A DNA stretch of 64,000 bases, from contig NZ_LKKK01000002.1 of NCBI RefSeq assembly GCF_001446935.1, positions 434,001 through 498,000 of the forward strand. Reading direction: 5' to 3'. Shown one piece after another: positions 44,677-54,343 of the stretch. How positions within the stretch are numbered: position 1 is the first letter of the stretch; the number at the start of each line of letters is the position of its first letter. The notes under the pieces are model-generated. The model worked only from the letters and a program-made list of their open reading frames with translations. It made no database searches and was not told the DNA's origin. The DNA is from Pseudomonas sp. TTU2014-080ASC. GTDB taxonomy: Bacteria; Pseudomonadota; Gammaproteobacteria; Pseudomonadales; Pseudomonadaceae. The translations under genes and the position numbers were made by a program.

Positions 44677-46772
44677 ACGAGTTGGGTGTTCTTGCCGCAT
44701 GGGCAGACCTCCAGCGAGCAAGTTCCATCAGGTTGTTCGTGGCATTGGGCGCTAAGCAACAGGTTGTCCTGTGCGGCTGCTTGCAATCTTTCCGGGCTGT
44801 TAGCCAGAGCGATTTGCGGCACCTCTCCGGCCTTATCCGAATCCGCCGCACCCGGTATCACTGGCAGCAAAATCCCGATGCCTGCACCTTTGCCCGGTGC
44901 GCCACCGGAGTTGACGTTAACCGTTGCGCCGCTGAGGGTAATGCCGCTTGGGTCGAGTTTTATAAAGCTACCGCCGCCTTTGGCAGTGAGCTCCATGCCT
45001 GCATCGACGACGACTTTGCTGCCCGCGTAGTAGTGGATTTCGTTGCCGGTTTCGATGAATTGGCCGACGCCGACTTTGACGTGTTGGGTTTGCGCAACGG
45101 TGAGGTGGTCGCTGCTGCGGGTTTCGGTTTTGCGGTCGGCGTGGGTGGTGCGGTGTTCTTCGGCGTAGAACTCGCTGTAGCTGTTGGCCTCCACGGTGTC
45201 GTGGCGCTCGTTGCCGACGCGGATTTTCTGGTTGTTTTCGATGTTTTCATCCCAGTCGCGCTGGGCGTGGATAAAGATTTGCTCTGCGCCTTTTTTGTCT
45301 TCAATGCGCAGTTCGTTAAAGCCTCCGCCACCGGGTGAGCTCATGGTTTTGAACACGCTGCGGGTTTTGTTGACAGGCAGTTCGTAGGGCACTTCGTGGG
45401 CGGCGTGGAACAGGCAGCCGGTAATCAGCGGCTGGTCGGGGTCGCCTTCCATAAAGGTCACCAGCACTTCCATGCCGATGCGCGGAATGGTCACGGCTCC
45501 GTAGTGATCGCCCGCCCAGCTTGAGGCAACACGCAGCCAGCAGCTGGTTTTGTCGTCGGCCTGGCCTTCGCGGTCCCAGTGGAACTGGACTTTGACCCGG
45601 CCGTATTGGTCGCAGTGGATTTCTTCGCCCGCCGGACCGGTGACCACGGCGCTCTGGCTGCCGAGCACTTTGGGCTTCGGATGCAGCAGTTGCGGGCGGT
45701 AATTTACGTCCCAAGGAGTGGCAATAAAATGGTTGCGGTAGCCCTGCTGGAAGCCATCGTTATCATCCGTGTGGCTGGTGATGGATTCTTCCAGTACCTG
45801 CGGCTGTTTGCCTTGGTGGTGGATGGCGGTGAGCAGCCACAGTTGGTTCCACTCGTTGTGCGGGTGTTCGCTGAGGTTGAGGAAGTGGCCGCTGACCAAC
45901 AGGGGTTGGTCGCTTTCACCTTCGGCTTGTTCGTAGTCGGCGCGGTGGCGTTCGAGGATGCGTGTGGATAAGTGCTTGCCGCGTGCACGTTCAACGAACT
46001 GGCCGGGGTAGTCGTAGTCTTCGAGGTCTGGCTGAAACTCGCTGTTGTAGGCCGCTTCCATCCGCAACTTGGGTTTTTCGAAGTTGTAGTCGCGGCGGGT
46101 GACACGGTTGGTGCGGGTTTCCATACGCATGCCGAAGCGCTTGATCACCGGCTTGTCGGCGACCAAGCCGCTGTCTTGCTGGTAGGCGGTTCCGGGCAGT
46201 TTGGGGAAACCGCTCTGGTCATCGGCGAAGATCAGGGTGTGGCCGTTTTCGCTGTGTTCGAAGTGGTAGTGAATACCTTCTTCTTCACACAGGCGCTGGA
46301 TGAAGTGCAGGTCGCTCTCATCGTACTGCACGCAGTATTCGCGCTCGGGATAGATCGTGGGGCCGAACTGGAATTTGTGGGCGTCGGTCTGGATGCCGTG
46401 TTCTTGCAGAATCTGGCTGATGATCTGCGGCACCGTGAGCTGCTGGAAGATGCGTTGATTGATGCGATGAGCCAGGTAAGCCAATTGTGGTCTGAGGCTG
46501 ATGTGATAGCGGGTCAGGCGTTTGCCGGAGTCACCTTGAGCAACGCGGTAGATGATGCCATGCACGCCTGCGCCGCCCGGCGCGAAGGCGAGGAATGCGC
46601 GCTGGTGCAGCAGGCTTTCCAGATCAAGATCCGGGCGGTTGCTGATCAGCTCCAGCTCGAATTCGTAGGGCTGGTTGATTGCTTCATGCCCGGTAAATTC
46701 GAGCACCTGTAAATCGTGGCTGACGCCTTCGATGGTCAGGCTGAAATGGGTCTGGTTGGCGACATTGAACAT
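44673..46772 (-). CDS. vgrG: T6SS spike protein VgrG (module B)
   Basis: The ATG at 46772 is preceded by AAGGAGAG (699 residues); a nine-codon extension is rejected. Domain order is as in the other VgrG: gp27-like region, gp5 OB-fold (WLRVASSWAGDHYGAVTIPR) and DUF2345 beta-helix. It is closely related to the other copy but its tail differs: it lacks the transthyretin-like domain and ends in a Cys-rich segment (CHEQPDGTCSLEVCPC). The tail probably decides which cargo is mounted, here by way of the DUF4123 adaptor. Confidence 0.95.
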   Translation of the reverse strand: MFNVANQTHFSLTIEGVSHDLQVLEFTGHEAINQPYEFELELISNRPDLDLESLLHQRAFLAFAPGGAGVHGIIYRVAQGDSGKRLTRYHISLRPQLAYLAHRINQRIFQQLTVPQIISQILQEHGIQTDAHKFQFGPTIYPEREYCVQYDESDLHFIQRLCEEEGIHYHFEHSENGHTLIFADDQSGFPKLPGTAYQQDSGLVADKPVIKRFGMRMETRTNRVTRRDYNFEKPKLRMEAAYNSEFQPDLEDYDYPGQFVERARGKHLSTRILERHRADYEQAEGESDQPLLVSGHFLNLSEHPHNEWNQLWLLTAIHHQGKQPQVLEESITSHTDDNDGFQQGYRNHFIATPWDVNYRPQLLHPKPKVLGSQSAVVTGPAGEEIHCDQYGRVKVQFHWDREGQADDKTSCWLRVASSWAGDHYGAVTIPRIGMEVLVTFMEGDPDQPLITGCLFHAAHEVPYELPVNKTRSVFKTMSSPGGGGFNELRIEDKKGAEQIFIHAQRDWDENIENNQKIRVGNERHDTVEANSYSEFYAEEHRTTHADRKTETRSSDHLTVAQTQHVKVGVGQFIETGNEIHYYAGSKVVVDAGMELTAKGGGSFIKLDPSGITLSGATVNVNSGGAPGKGAGIGILLPVIPGAADSDKAGEVPQIALANSPERLQAAAQDNLLLSAQCHEQPDGTCSLEVCPCGKNTQLV

Positions 46773-46788
46773 GGCTCTCTCCTTGGCC

Positions 46789-48303
46789 TTAAACATCAAG
46801 CAGGTTGATGTTCAGTCGTTGCATGCGGTACAGCAGGGTGCGGCGTGGCAGGCCCAGCTCGTTGGCGGCAAAGGTCTGGTTGCCGCCGTTTTTGCGCAGG
46901 CATTCAATCAGCATGTTGCGCTCTACGCGCTCGAGGCGTTCACGCAGCGTCATGTTGTTTGATGTGGGCTCGAGGTTTTGTGACAGGTTGAAGTGTTCCG
47001 GCAGCAGCTCGCCGTCTTCGCATAACAGCACTGCACGCTCGACCAGCCCTTTGAGTTCGCGCACATTGCCGGGGAAGTCATAGGCGGACAGCGCTTGAAG
47101 GGTCGCCTCTGCCCAGTCGCAGCGCTGGTGCTGCAGCAGTTCGCAGGTTTTGTCGGCGAAGTAGCGGGCTAGGGTGAGGATGTCCGGGCCCCGCTCGCGC
47201 AGAGGTGGCAGTTGAATGGGGAACTGGGCCAGGCGGTAATACAGGTCCTCACGGAAGACGCCTTGCTCGACGCGTTCGCGCAGGTTGTGATGAGTCGCCG
47301 CGATGATGCGTACGTCGACTTTGTGGGTAGTGTTTGAGCCCAGCGGCCTGATTTCGCCTTCCTGCAGTACACGCAATAATTTGGCTTGTAAGGTCAGTGG
47401 CATGTCGCCGATTTCATCGAGGAACAATGTGCCGCCGTTTGCGGCGTCGAACAGGCCTTGATGGTCTCGGTCGGCACCGCTGAATGCACCTTTGCGGTAG
47501 CCGAACAGCTCACTTTCCAGCAGGTTTTCCGGCAGTGAGGCGCAGTTCTGAATCACCAGTGGCTTGCTGCGGCGCATGCCGTATTCATGGATGGCGCGGG
47601 CGACCAGCTCCTTACCGGTTCCGGTTTCGCCGTTAAGCAGGACGCTGACGGGAATGTGCAGCACTTTGCTGATCATCTGATGCAGCGCGCGCATGGGCGC
47701 GCTGTCACCGATCATGCCGTAGCCTGAACCCGTGCTGCTTTGGGCGCGAACCGGTTCGCTAGTCGAGACGGGCCTGTTTTGCTGGCGCTGGAGGTGATGT
47801 AACTGGGCTATGACAAAGTTGCCCAGCTGAGTCAGCGAGTCGGCAAAGCCTCTCAACTCACGCTGGCTCTGGCTGGCAATCAGCAGGAGGCCAATTACGT
47901 GTTGCTGTTCATTATGCAGGGGTAGGCACAGCAGGCTTAGCCACGGTTTTTTTGCGTCTGGGAGGAAGTTGATGGTGTACAGACTACTGCTCAGTTCACT
48001 CAGGCAGAGCACTTGGTTCTGACAAAGGCAGAATTGCAGTAGCTGTTCATCGTTGTAATCGCTGGGCAGACTGGCGTCAGCTTTTGGGTGCAGCACACAG
48101 TTGTGCCATTCAGCGCTTAGGGTCAGGCGCGTGTGGGTTTCATCCAAGAGGTACAGCTGGCTCAGCTCGCAATCAGAGAGTTGGGCGCTGCTTTCGGCGA
48201 ATGCGTCGAGCAGGGCGGCTCTGTTGCTCAGGCGTGCAAGCGCGGCAAAACACTGGAGCAATGCTTCAGCGTAATGCAGGGGTTGTGGGACCTGGCTGAA
48301 CAT
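46789..48303 (-). CDS. sfa2: Sigma-54-dependent T6SS activator (Sfa2/VasH-like)
   Basis: A regulator of about 504 residues with an N-terminal GAF-like domain (about 25-170), a sigma-54 AAA+ domain with Walker [15 protein letters not shown], the GAFSGA form of the sigma-54 contact loop ([13 protein letters not shown]), [10 protein letters not shown], and a Fis-type helix-turn-helix at the C-terminus ([21 protein letters not shown]). ATG 48303 follows the clpV stop; a GTG at 48327 that overlaps clpV with GAAGGA upstream is a good alternative start. Sfa2 in P. aeruginosa lies at the same place after clpV2. Confidence 0.9.
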   Translation of the reverse strand: MFSQVPQPLHYAEALLQCFAALARLSNRAALLDAFAESSAQLSDCELSQLYLLDETHTRLTLSAEWHNCVLHPKADASLPSDYNDEQLLQFCLCQNQVLCLSELSSSLYTINFLPDAKKPWLSLLCLPLHNEQQHVIGLLLIASQSQRELRGFADSLTQLGNFVIAQLHHLQRQQNRPVSTSEPVRAQSSTGSGYGMIGDSAPMRALHQMISKVLHIPVSVLLNGETGTGKELVARAIHEYGMRRSKPLVIQNCASLPENLLESELFGYRKGAFSGADRDHQGLFDAANGGTLFLDEIGDMPLTLQAKLLRVLQEGEIRPLGSNTTHKVDVRIIAATHHNLRERVEQGVFREDLYYRLAQFPIQLPPLRERGPDILTLARYFADKTCELLQHQRCDWAEATLQALSAYDFPGNVRELKGLVERAVLLCEDGELLPEHFNLSQNLEPTSNNMTLRERLERVERNMLIECLRKNGGNQTFAANELGLPRRTLLYRMQRLNINLLDV

Positions 48304-48313
48304 CAGCGGCACG

Positions 48314-50953
48314 TTAAGTGAATTCACAGACCACCGTTCCTTCGCCATCCAGCGTGGCATGCACGTGCTGCAAGGTCTCGCCACTGGCCATCGAGTCAAG
48401 CAGACGATCGACAATCAGTGGTTGCAGGTGCTGGTCGATCAGGTGGTCGATCAGGCGTGCGCCGCTTTCGCTGTAGCTGCAGCGATCCGCAAGATTGGCC
48501 AGCAGCTCAGGGCTGTGGCTGAAGCTGAGCTGACGACGCTGCAAGCGCTCGCCGAAGCGGGACAGTTTGAGGGCGACCAGTTCATTCAGCACTTCACCGT
48601 TGATTGGGTAGTACGGCACTACGCGCATACGGCCAAGCAGTGCCGGTTTGAAGTGCTGGCTGAGTACTGGGCGGATGGACTGTTCGAGGTCTTCCGCTGA
48701 CGGGCGCTGGCCGTTCTGACACAGGCTGCTGATACGGTCGCTGGCCAGGTTGCTGGTCATCAGAATCAGGGTGTTGCGGAAGTTGATCTCGCGCCCTTCG
48801 CCGTCATTGGCTACGCCTTTGTCGAAGATTTGGTAGAAGACGTTCATCACGTCCGGGTCGGCCTTTTCCACTTCATCCAGCAGTACAACGGAGTACGGTT
48901 TCTGCCGGACCGCTTCGGTCAGCATGCCGCCCTCGCCATAACCGACATATCCGGGCGGTGCGCCGATCAGGCGGGAAACAGTGTGCTTCTCCTGAAACTC
49001 GGACATGTTGATGGTGGTCAGGAAACGGTCACCGCCATACAGCAGGTCAGCCAGGGCGATGGCGGTTTCGGTTTTGCCGACGCCGCTGGGACCGACCAGC
49101 AGGAATACGCCCACTGGCGCATCGACACGGTTAAGGCCAGCAGCGGTGGCGCGCATGGCTTTGTCCAGCGCCTCTACAGCTTGCTCCTGGCCGCGTACGC
49201 GCTGGCGCAGGTCGTTGGCGAAACTCAGTACTTTGCTGTTGTGTTCGCGGGCCAGCTGGCTCAGGGGGACGCCGGTCCAGTGGCTGATCACTTCAGCAAC
49301 TAGGCGCGGGCAAACCTCAAAGCTGACAAGGCGCTCGGTGGCTTGCGCACTGGCCAGCTGTGCTTGTAAGTCGCTGAGCTCTTTTTCCAGTTGCTCAAGC
49401 GAAGGCGCTGGTGCTTCACTGGCTTCGGCTTCGGCTTCGGCTTCGGCTTCGGCTTCGGCTTCGGCGGCAGGTTGGGCCTGGCGCACGGTTGCGCATTGCT
49501 TGCGCAGCTCCAGCAGACGTTTGGCCAGCTCGCTCTGGATATTCCAGCGGGTTTCGATTTGCTCAAGCTCGGCACGGGCTTGCTCAAGGCGAGTCTCCAG
49601 CTCGGCCAGTACTTCGTGATCTACTTTCAGGCCAGCTTGCTGATCGCGGGAGATTGCGTTGTGCTGACGCTCACCTTCGGCGATCTCGCCGCGCAGGCGC
49701 TCCAGTGCTTCCGGCGCGGCGGCGAGGCTGATGCGCACGCGGGCGCAGGCGGTATCGAGCACATCAACAGCTTTGTCGGGCAGTTGGCGGCCAGCCAGAT
49801 AGCGGGCAGACAGTTCGGCCGCTGCGACAACCGCATCATCACGCAGGTAAATGCCGTGGCTCTTCTCATAAACGGGGGCCAGGCCGCGCAGAATGGTGAT
49901 GGCTTCAGTGACAGTCGGCTCATGCAGTTGCACCGGCTGGAAGCGGCGGGCCAGTGCCGGGTCCTTCTCGAAGTACTTTTTGTACTCGCTCCAGGTGGTG
50001 GCAGCGATGGTGCGCAGTTCACCACGGGCCAGAGCCGGTTTGAGCAGGTTGGCGGCGTCGCCGCTACCTGCATCGCCGCCCGCGCCGATCAGCGTGTGGG
50101 CTTCGTCGATAAACAGGATGATGGGCTTCGGCGAGCCTTTAACTTCATCAATCACACCTTGCAGACGGCGCTCAAACTCGCCCTTGACGCTGGCACCGGC
50201 TTGCAGCAGACCAAGGTCCAGACAAAGCAGGTCGACGTCTTTCAGTGCATCCGGAACTTCACCGTGGGCGATGCGCAGGGCCAAACCTTCAACGATCGCA
50301 GTCTTACCGACACCAGCTTCACCCACCACAATCGGGTTGCTCTTACGGCGTCGGGCGAGGATGTCGATCATCTGGCGGATCGCGCCGTCACGGCAGAGCA
50401 CCGGGTCCAGCTTGCCCTCGCGGGCCTGTTGGGTGAAGTTGTGGGTAAAACGCTTGAGGTTGGATTCGCCACCCGCAGCAGCCGGGCCGGATGCTGTCGG
50501 TGCTTGTTGCGACAGGGCGAATTCACGCAGGCGCTCGGCGTTTAGTTTGGCCAGCAGCGGTTGATAGTGACTGCCTGCGTAGCGAATCGGATTGCGCAGC
50601 AAGGCGAGAATCAGTGCGGCCTGATCAATCTGGCTTTGGCCCAACTCAAGGTTGGCCACCAGCAGGGCGTCCTGCAGCCACTGCACCAGTTCGGCAGCAA
50701 AGACCGGGTTACGCGATTCGCTGTGTTCGCCGCGAGGCTGCAGTGCGCGGGACAGTTCACCGGCATCCACTTCAGCATCTTGCAGGGCACGGACCAGTAA
50801 ACCGTCAGGGCGCTCCAGCAGGCCCAACAGCAGATCTTCAACCAGAATTTTGCTGCCGCCGCGAATTACACAGCGCTCAGCTGCGGCTTCAAGGTCCTGT
50901 TTGGTTGCGGCGTCCAGAGCCTGAACCAGTTGTTGTAAATCGACGTTGATCAT
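48314..50953 (-). CDS. clpV: T6SS sheath-recycling AAA+ ATPase ClpV (TssH)
   Basis: An 879-residue Clp/Hsp100 protein. The start ATG at 50953 has AAGGA nine bases upstream; readings two or three codons longer are possible. It has an N-terminal helical domain that grips TssC, a first AAA+ domain (GEAGVGKTAIVEG about 215, LFIDEAHTLIGAGG), a coiled-coil middle domain, and a second AAA+ domain (GPSGVGKTETAIAL about 625). The middle domain holds an unusual (Glu-Ala)7 tract from seven GGCTTC repeats at 49421-49462. ClpV breaks down contracted sheaths for reuse. Confidence 0.96.
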   Translation of the reverse strand: MINVDLQQLVQALDAATKQDLEAAAERCVIRGGSKILVEDLLLGLLERPDGLLVRALQDAEVDAGELSRALQPRGEHSESRNPVFAAELVQWLQDALLVANLELGQSQIDQAALILALLRNPIRYAGSHYQPLLAKLNAERLREFALSQQAPTASGPAAAGGESNLKRFTHNFTQQAREGKLDPVLCRDGAIRQMIDILARRRKSNPIVVGEAGVGKTAIVEGLALRIAHGEVPDALKDVDLLCLDLGLLQAGASVKGEFERRLQGVIDEVKGSPKPIILFIDEAHTLIGAGGDAGSGDAANLLKPALARGELRTIAATTWSEYKKYFEKDPALARRFQPVQLHEPTVTEAITILRGLAPVYEKSHGIYLRDDAVVAAAELSARYLAGRQLPDKAVDVLDTACARVRISLAAAPEALERLRGEIAEGERQHNAISRDQQAGLKVDHEVLAELETRLEQARAELEQIETRWNIQSELAKRLLELRKQCATVRQAQPAAEAEAEAEAEAEAEASEAPAPSLEQLEKELSDLQAQLASAQATERLVSFEVCPRLVAEVISHWTGVPLSQLAREHNSKVLSFANDLRQRVRGQEQAVEALDKAMRATAAGLNRVDAPVGVFLLVGPSGVGKTETAIALADLLYGGDRFLTTINMSEFQEKHTVSRLIGAPPGYVGYGEGGMLTEAVRQKPYSVVLLDEVEKADPDVMNVFYQIFDKGVANDGEGREINFRNTLILMTSNLASDRISSLCQNGQRPSAEDLEQSIRPVLSQHFKPALLGRMRVVPYYPINGEVLNELVALKLSRFGERLQRRQLSFSHSPELLANLADRCSYSESGARLIDHLIDQHLQPLIVDRLLDSMASGETLQHVHATLDGEGTVVCEFT
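49421..49462 (-). repeat. (GGCTTC)7 hexanucleotide microsatellite inside clpV
   Basis: Seven perfect tandem copies of GGCTTC on the plus strand, read as GAAGCC on the coding strand, encode alternating Glu and Ala in the ClpV middle domain (about residues 498-511). Gain or loss of units keeps the frame, so length can vary without knocking out the protein. Confidence 0.95.
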
Positions 50954-51006
50954 CTTCATCAATCCTTAATGGTGTTATCCAAAACTGCTAAATCTGTTCG
51001 GGCTGC

Positions 51007-52062
51007 TCAGGCAGCCGTGCGTGTATCCCTGTCGCCCCTGGCACTGCCGAGCGTAACGATGCCATCTGCGTTCTCAGTGCCCAGCCAGGTCGTCCAGCCG
51101 AGCAGGCACGGGTTTTCCGCGCCGAGGCACAGCTCGCGTATTTCTTCGTGGCGCAACTCCAGGCGGATGTCGTAATCCATCGGGTCGCGCAGGGTGAAGC
51201 GCACCAGTGCACACAGCGGCTGGTAACCGCTGCCGATCGGCAAAAATTCGTGAAAGCGATCCCAGTTCAGCTGTCGTACATGGATACGGAATTTGCCGCC
51301 GCGGTCCCGCACAAACTCGCCTAGCACAAGGTCTTCGCTCAACTGGCTGTTGTCCTGACCAAGCCGGTTACGCTGTTCGGCCAGAATCCCCACTTTGCGC
51401 TCCAGGCATTGCTCGATATTCAGATCGGCATGCTTGAAGTAATAACGCAGTACCGACTCAATCAGCGCTGCCGAGTGAGCACGCAGGCTTAGCAGACCGA
51501 GGTACGGCAGCAGGCGTTTCCAATTCAGCTCTTCTGCCTGACGGATGCTTTCACCACCCAGGCCGATCAGAGCAAACAGGTGCTCGGACAGCGGGTCAGT
51601 TGCTCCACTTTTGAAACGCCCGTAATAGCGGTACTTCTTCCAGATCGGCAGAAGCAGGCGCTGCAGGCGGTTATTGAACAGGTCGAGAAAATCCCGGGTC
51701 GGGTTGCCGTCTTCACTGTCCCCCAGTGCCTGCTCGCCATAGAAGGCGGGTAGGGGAGAGCCTGCCCCAAACAGGCTGACCAGATTGATGCGAAGGCGCG
51801 CCCGCAGCTCGCCGTGCTCTTCAAAGAACTGCAGGCGGTCGATGTCACTGCCAGGGAAGCCGAGGCTGGGGTTGGCGTGCAGCTCCAGGCGTTCGTAAAG
51901 GTGCTCGTCATCCTCATCGGGATGGGCGCGCTTGAGGTGATCCAGCGCCAGTTGCACACCCTGAAACAGACTGTACTCGCGAATCTCGCGGGTCAGCCGG
52001 TTCAGGCTGCGCTCAAAGCCAGGGCTATAGACCTGTGTCAGCACTGTACTCGGGATGCTCAT
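51007..52062 (-). CDS. tssG: T6SS baseplate protein TssG
   Basis: TssG of 351 residues from ATG 52062, which has GGGTGA upstream; an in-frame GTG nine codons earlier is less likely. It contains LVSLFGAGSPLPAFYGEQAL (about 86-105), DFLDLFNNRLQRLLLPIWKKYRY (about 117-139) and RLVLGEFVRDRGGKFRIHV-type motifs of the family. With TssF it forms the wedge of the baseplate around VgrG. It lies between tssF and clpV. Confidence 0.93.
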   Translation of the reverse strand: MSIPSTVLTQVYSPGFERSLNRLTREIREYSLFQGVQLALDHLKRAHPDEDDEHLYERLELHANPSLGFPGSDIDRLQFFEEHGELRARLRINLVSLFGAGSPLPAFYGEQALGDSEDGNPTRDFLDLFNNRLQRLLLPIWKKYRYYGRFKSGATDPLSEHLFALIGLGGESIRQAEELNWKRLLPYLGLLSLRAHSAALIESVLRYYFKHADLNIEQCLERKVGILAEQRNRLGQDNSQLSEDLVLGEFVRDRGGKFRIHVRQLNWDRFHEFLPIGSGYQPLCALVRFTLRDPMDYDIRLELRHEEIRELCLGAENPCLLGWTTWLGTENADGIVTLGSARGDRDTRTAA

Positions 52063-52120
52063 AGCGTCACCCAGTATGAAACGGGCCACAGGTGTGTGCT
52101 TGAATCGCGTCTCATCATAG

Positions 52121-53911
52121 TTACAGCAACGGTTGTTGCCCCATCCTTGGAATCCACTGGTAAACCTCTCCTTTGGTGCTTTGTACGCGCAGCTCGTGAT
52201 ACGAGTTCAAACTGGCATACAGGGCAAAGAACTCATTGAGCACCGAAGCAAACAGGAACAGGTCACCCTCGCCGACGTAGCCCTCCGGGTTGATCGTCAG
52301 CTGCGTGCGCACCCCGCGAACAGGCAGACCACGATGCAGCCGGTCAACGTGCTGGTGGCTTATGCTTTTCATGCCGTCGAGCAGACGTTTGCTGACGCGG
52401 GCGGCATGCTGGTCGTAATAGCGCGGCAGGTCGTAGGTCTCGAGAATGACCTTGAGTGCATTTACGTCACTGAGCGACAGGTAGTTCAGCGACATATTGC
52501 TGATCAGCTTCCACAAGTAGTCACGGTGCAGCGGTGGTGCGTAACTTGGGGTGACCGAGCTGATATTGCGGAAGCTGAGAAACTCCGGCGTGTCTTCGCT
52601 CGGTACACAGATATCACCCAGGCCAAGTTGCTGAGGCAGGCCCTGATTGGTGCAGGTCAGCTCGACCGAAACGGTTTCGTGTTGGGCCAGATTACGCAAG
52701 CTGAAGCTCAGGTAGGTTTCAAGTCCACTACCAAACATGGATGGCTGCTGGCGAACGCTGTAGTGAGGCCGTGTTACGGGAACATCGAAGCTGGGGTCGT
52801 GCTCGAAGGATTCGAACTGGACATAATCTTCATAGCCTTTGCCACCTGGCGTCCAGCCAGTAACCCGGTCTACGGAGAACACGCCGCAATGGGCGGCATC
52901 CAGCTCGGCAGGTAGCAGCAGGTACTGGTCTTGTTTACCGTCAAGACGGATAGGGATGGCGTCGTGGCTGAACAGGTTGACCACCGGTGTGCAATACAAG
53001 CGCACGTTCTCCACGGTGGGGCGGACACGCTGAATGCCGGCTTGCTGGATATCGAAACGCAGTTCAAAGCCACGGGCTTGTTTGAGAGTTTCTTCGGGAA
53101 CCTGGTTCAGCACGTCCAGCCCAGCTAATTCTACAAACAGGAACTTCTCTTGAAACGCGAAGTACTCCTGCAGGTAGCGATACCCGCGGAATGTATTGAG
53201 CGGATACGGGATCAACGCTTCATCTTCAGCAAAGCCCACTGGCTGAATCTTGTCTGTGGGCAGCTTCAAGGCTGGCAGCGGATCATGCAGGGCATCCTGC
53301 AGAGGCTTGCCATCTGCGTTGAGCAACACCAGTTGAAGACCATGCACATGGCGCAACAGCCCCAGATATAACATCTGACTGATATAGCGTTCACCGGCCA
53401 GATGCAGGCGTAATTGATTAAGGCCCAGATCACCCAGATGACCGTCAGCGGTCATCTCGAAACGCAGGTTAAGCAAGGCGCCACCGCCTTTGACCGAGTA
53501 ATCCAGCGCACTGAGCGTCAGCGGATAGACGTCGGTGGCATAGGCTGTACGGAACTGGCAGGCCACTCCCTGAATCGGCTTGGACTCAACCGGCGTATTG
53601 CGCGGTACGTTAAGCGCACCACCAGGGCGTTTTAGCGGATCAAACTGCAGCATGCTGAACGCAGGCAGTGGCCGCATATAGTTCGGCCAGAGCAGGTTCA
53701 TCAGCGAGTGCGTCAGCTCCGGCAGCTCATCATCCAGTTTTTGACGCAGGCGTCCGGTAAGAAACGCAAAGCCTTCCAGCAGGCGCTCGACATCCGGGTC
53801 GCGTCCAGCCTGGCCAAGGAACGGAGCCAGCGCCGGACTGCGCTCGGCAAAACGCTTGCCAAGCTGGCGCAGGGCGGTGAGTTCGCTCTGGTAGTAGTGG
53901 TTGAAAGACAC
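52121..53911 (-). CDS. tssF: T6SS baseplate protein TssF
   Basis: A 596-residue TssF (VasA/ImpG) with the diagnostic N-terminus FNHYYQSELTALRQLGKRFAE (about 3-23), DPDVERLLEGFAFLTGRLRQK (about 38-58) and LLWPNYMRPLPAFSMLQFDP (about 73-92), and a C-terminal SLNSYHELRV-type segment. The 139-base gap upstream (53912-54050) holds only a short ATGCTC/GAGCAT hairpin. Confidence 0.95.
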   Translation of the reverse strand: MSFNHYYQSELTALRQLGKRFAERSPALAPFLGQAGRDPDVERLLEGFAFLTGRLRQKLDDELPELTHSLMNLLWPNYMRPLPAFSMLQFDPLKRPGGALNVPRNTPVESKPIQGVACQFRTAYATDVYPLTLSALDYSVKGGGALLNLRFEMTADGHLGDLGLNQLRLHLAGERYISQMLYLGLLRHVHGLQLVLLNADGKPLQDALHDPLPALKLPTDKIQPVGFAEDEALIPYPLNTFRGYRYLQEYFAFQEKFLFVELAGLDVLNQVPEETLKQARGFELRFDIQQAGIQRVRPTVENVRLYCTPVVNLFSHDAIPIRLDGKQDQYLLLPAELDAAHCGVFSVDRVTGWTPGGKGYEDYVQFESFEHDPSFDVPVTRPHYSVRQQPSMFGSGLETYLSFSLRNLAQHETVSVELTCTNQGLPQQLGLGDICVPSEDTPEFLSFRNISSVTPSYAPPLHRDYLWKLISNMSLNYLSLSDVNALKVILETYDLPRYYDQHAARVSKRLLDGMKSISHQHVDRLHRGLPVRGVRTQLTINPEGYVGEGDLFLFASVLNEFFALYASLNSYHELRVQSTKGEVYQWIPRMGQQPLL

Positions 53912-54050
53912 TTAATAATACCTGCGTTTCGTTAACTGGGAGCTGTGGACCGCGGTGCTGAGTGCATCGCTATGCTCACGGAGAGAGCATCCATTTCTCT
54001 GCTTAGTCGGTGTAAAGCCAACTCGCTTAGGCGTTCGGCTGGAGCTTCTC

Positions 54051-54332
54051 TTAGCTACCATTGCCAATAATCACCGTCCCCGATCCACCCACAACCACAT
54101 TGCCGTGGCTGCCCACACTTCCCAATACGGCTGCCGGTTTCCCGTTAATCAGCACATTGGGAATTACATTTCCGGCCATGGCACCGCCGCAGGCGCTTGG
54201 GTCGCCTTGGCGTGCGGCGGGCAGGCTGTCGAACAGCACATCGGGAGAGCCAGCCACGATTGGGTTGGTGCCGTGACCCGGTAACGGGCAAGCAGTTGGA
54301 TCGGTGACGCGGGCTGCGGGTTTGCCTGACAT
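54051..54332 (-). CDS. PAAR-domain spike-tip protein
   Basis: A 93-residue stand-alone PAAR protein with GKPAARVTDPTACPLPGHGTN (about 3-23), PAARQGDPSACGGAMAGN (about 39-56) and NGKPAAVLGSVGSHGNVVVGG, the three Pro-Ala-Ala-Arg-type repeats with Cys and His that hold a zinc ion at the tip of VgrG. It sits between tssE and tssF in the core operon instead of with a vgrG, so it may cap both VgrG spikes. Confidence 0.92.
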   Translation of the reverse strand: MSGKPAARVTDPTACPLPGHGTNPIVAGSPDVLFDSLPAARQGDPSACGGAMAGNVIPNVLINGKPAAVLGSVGSHGNVVVGGSGTVIIGNGS

Positions 54333-54343
54333 GTCTGCTCTCC

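Noticed and set aside
49421-49462. Tandem repeat considered as a CRISPR-like array
   Set aside because: Six-base units without spacers inside a coding gene; a simple microsatellite.
49391-50545. 384-codon open frame with a Gly-Phe repeat on the plus strand
   Set aside because: It is the mirror of clpV. The Gly-Phe tract is only the other strand of the (GGCTTC)7 repeat.
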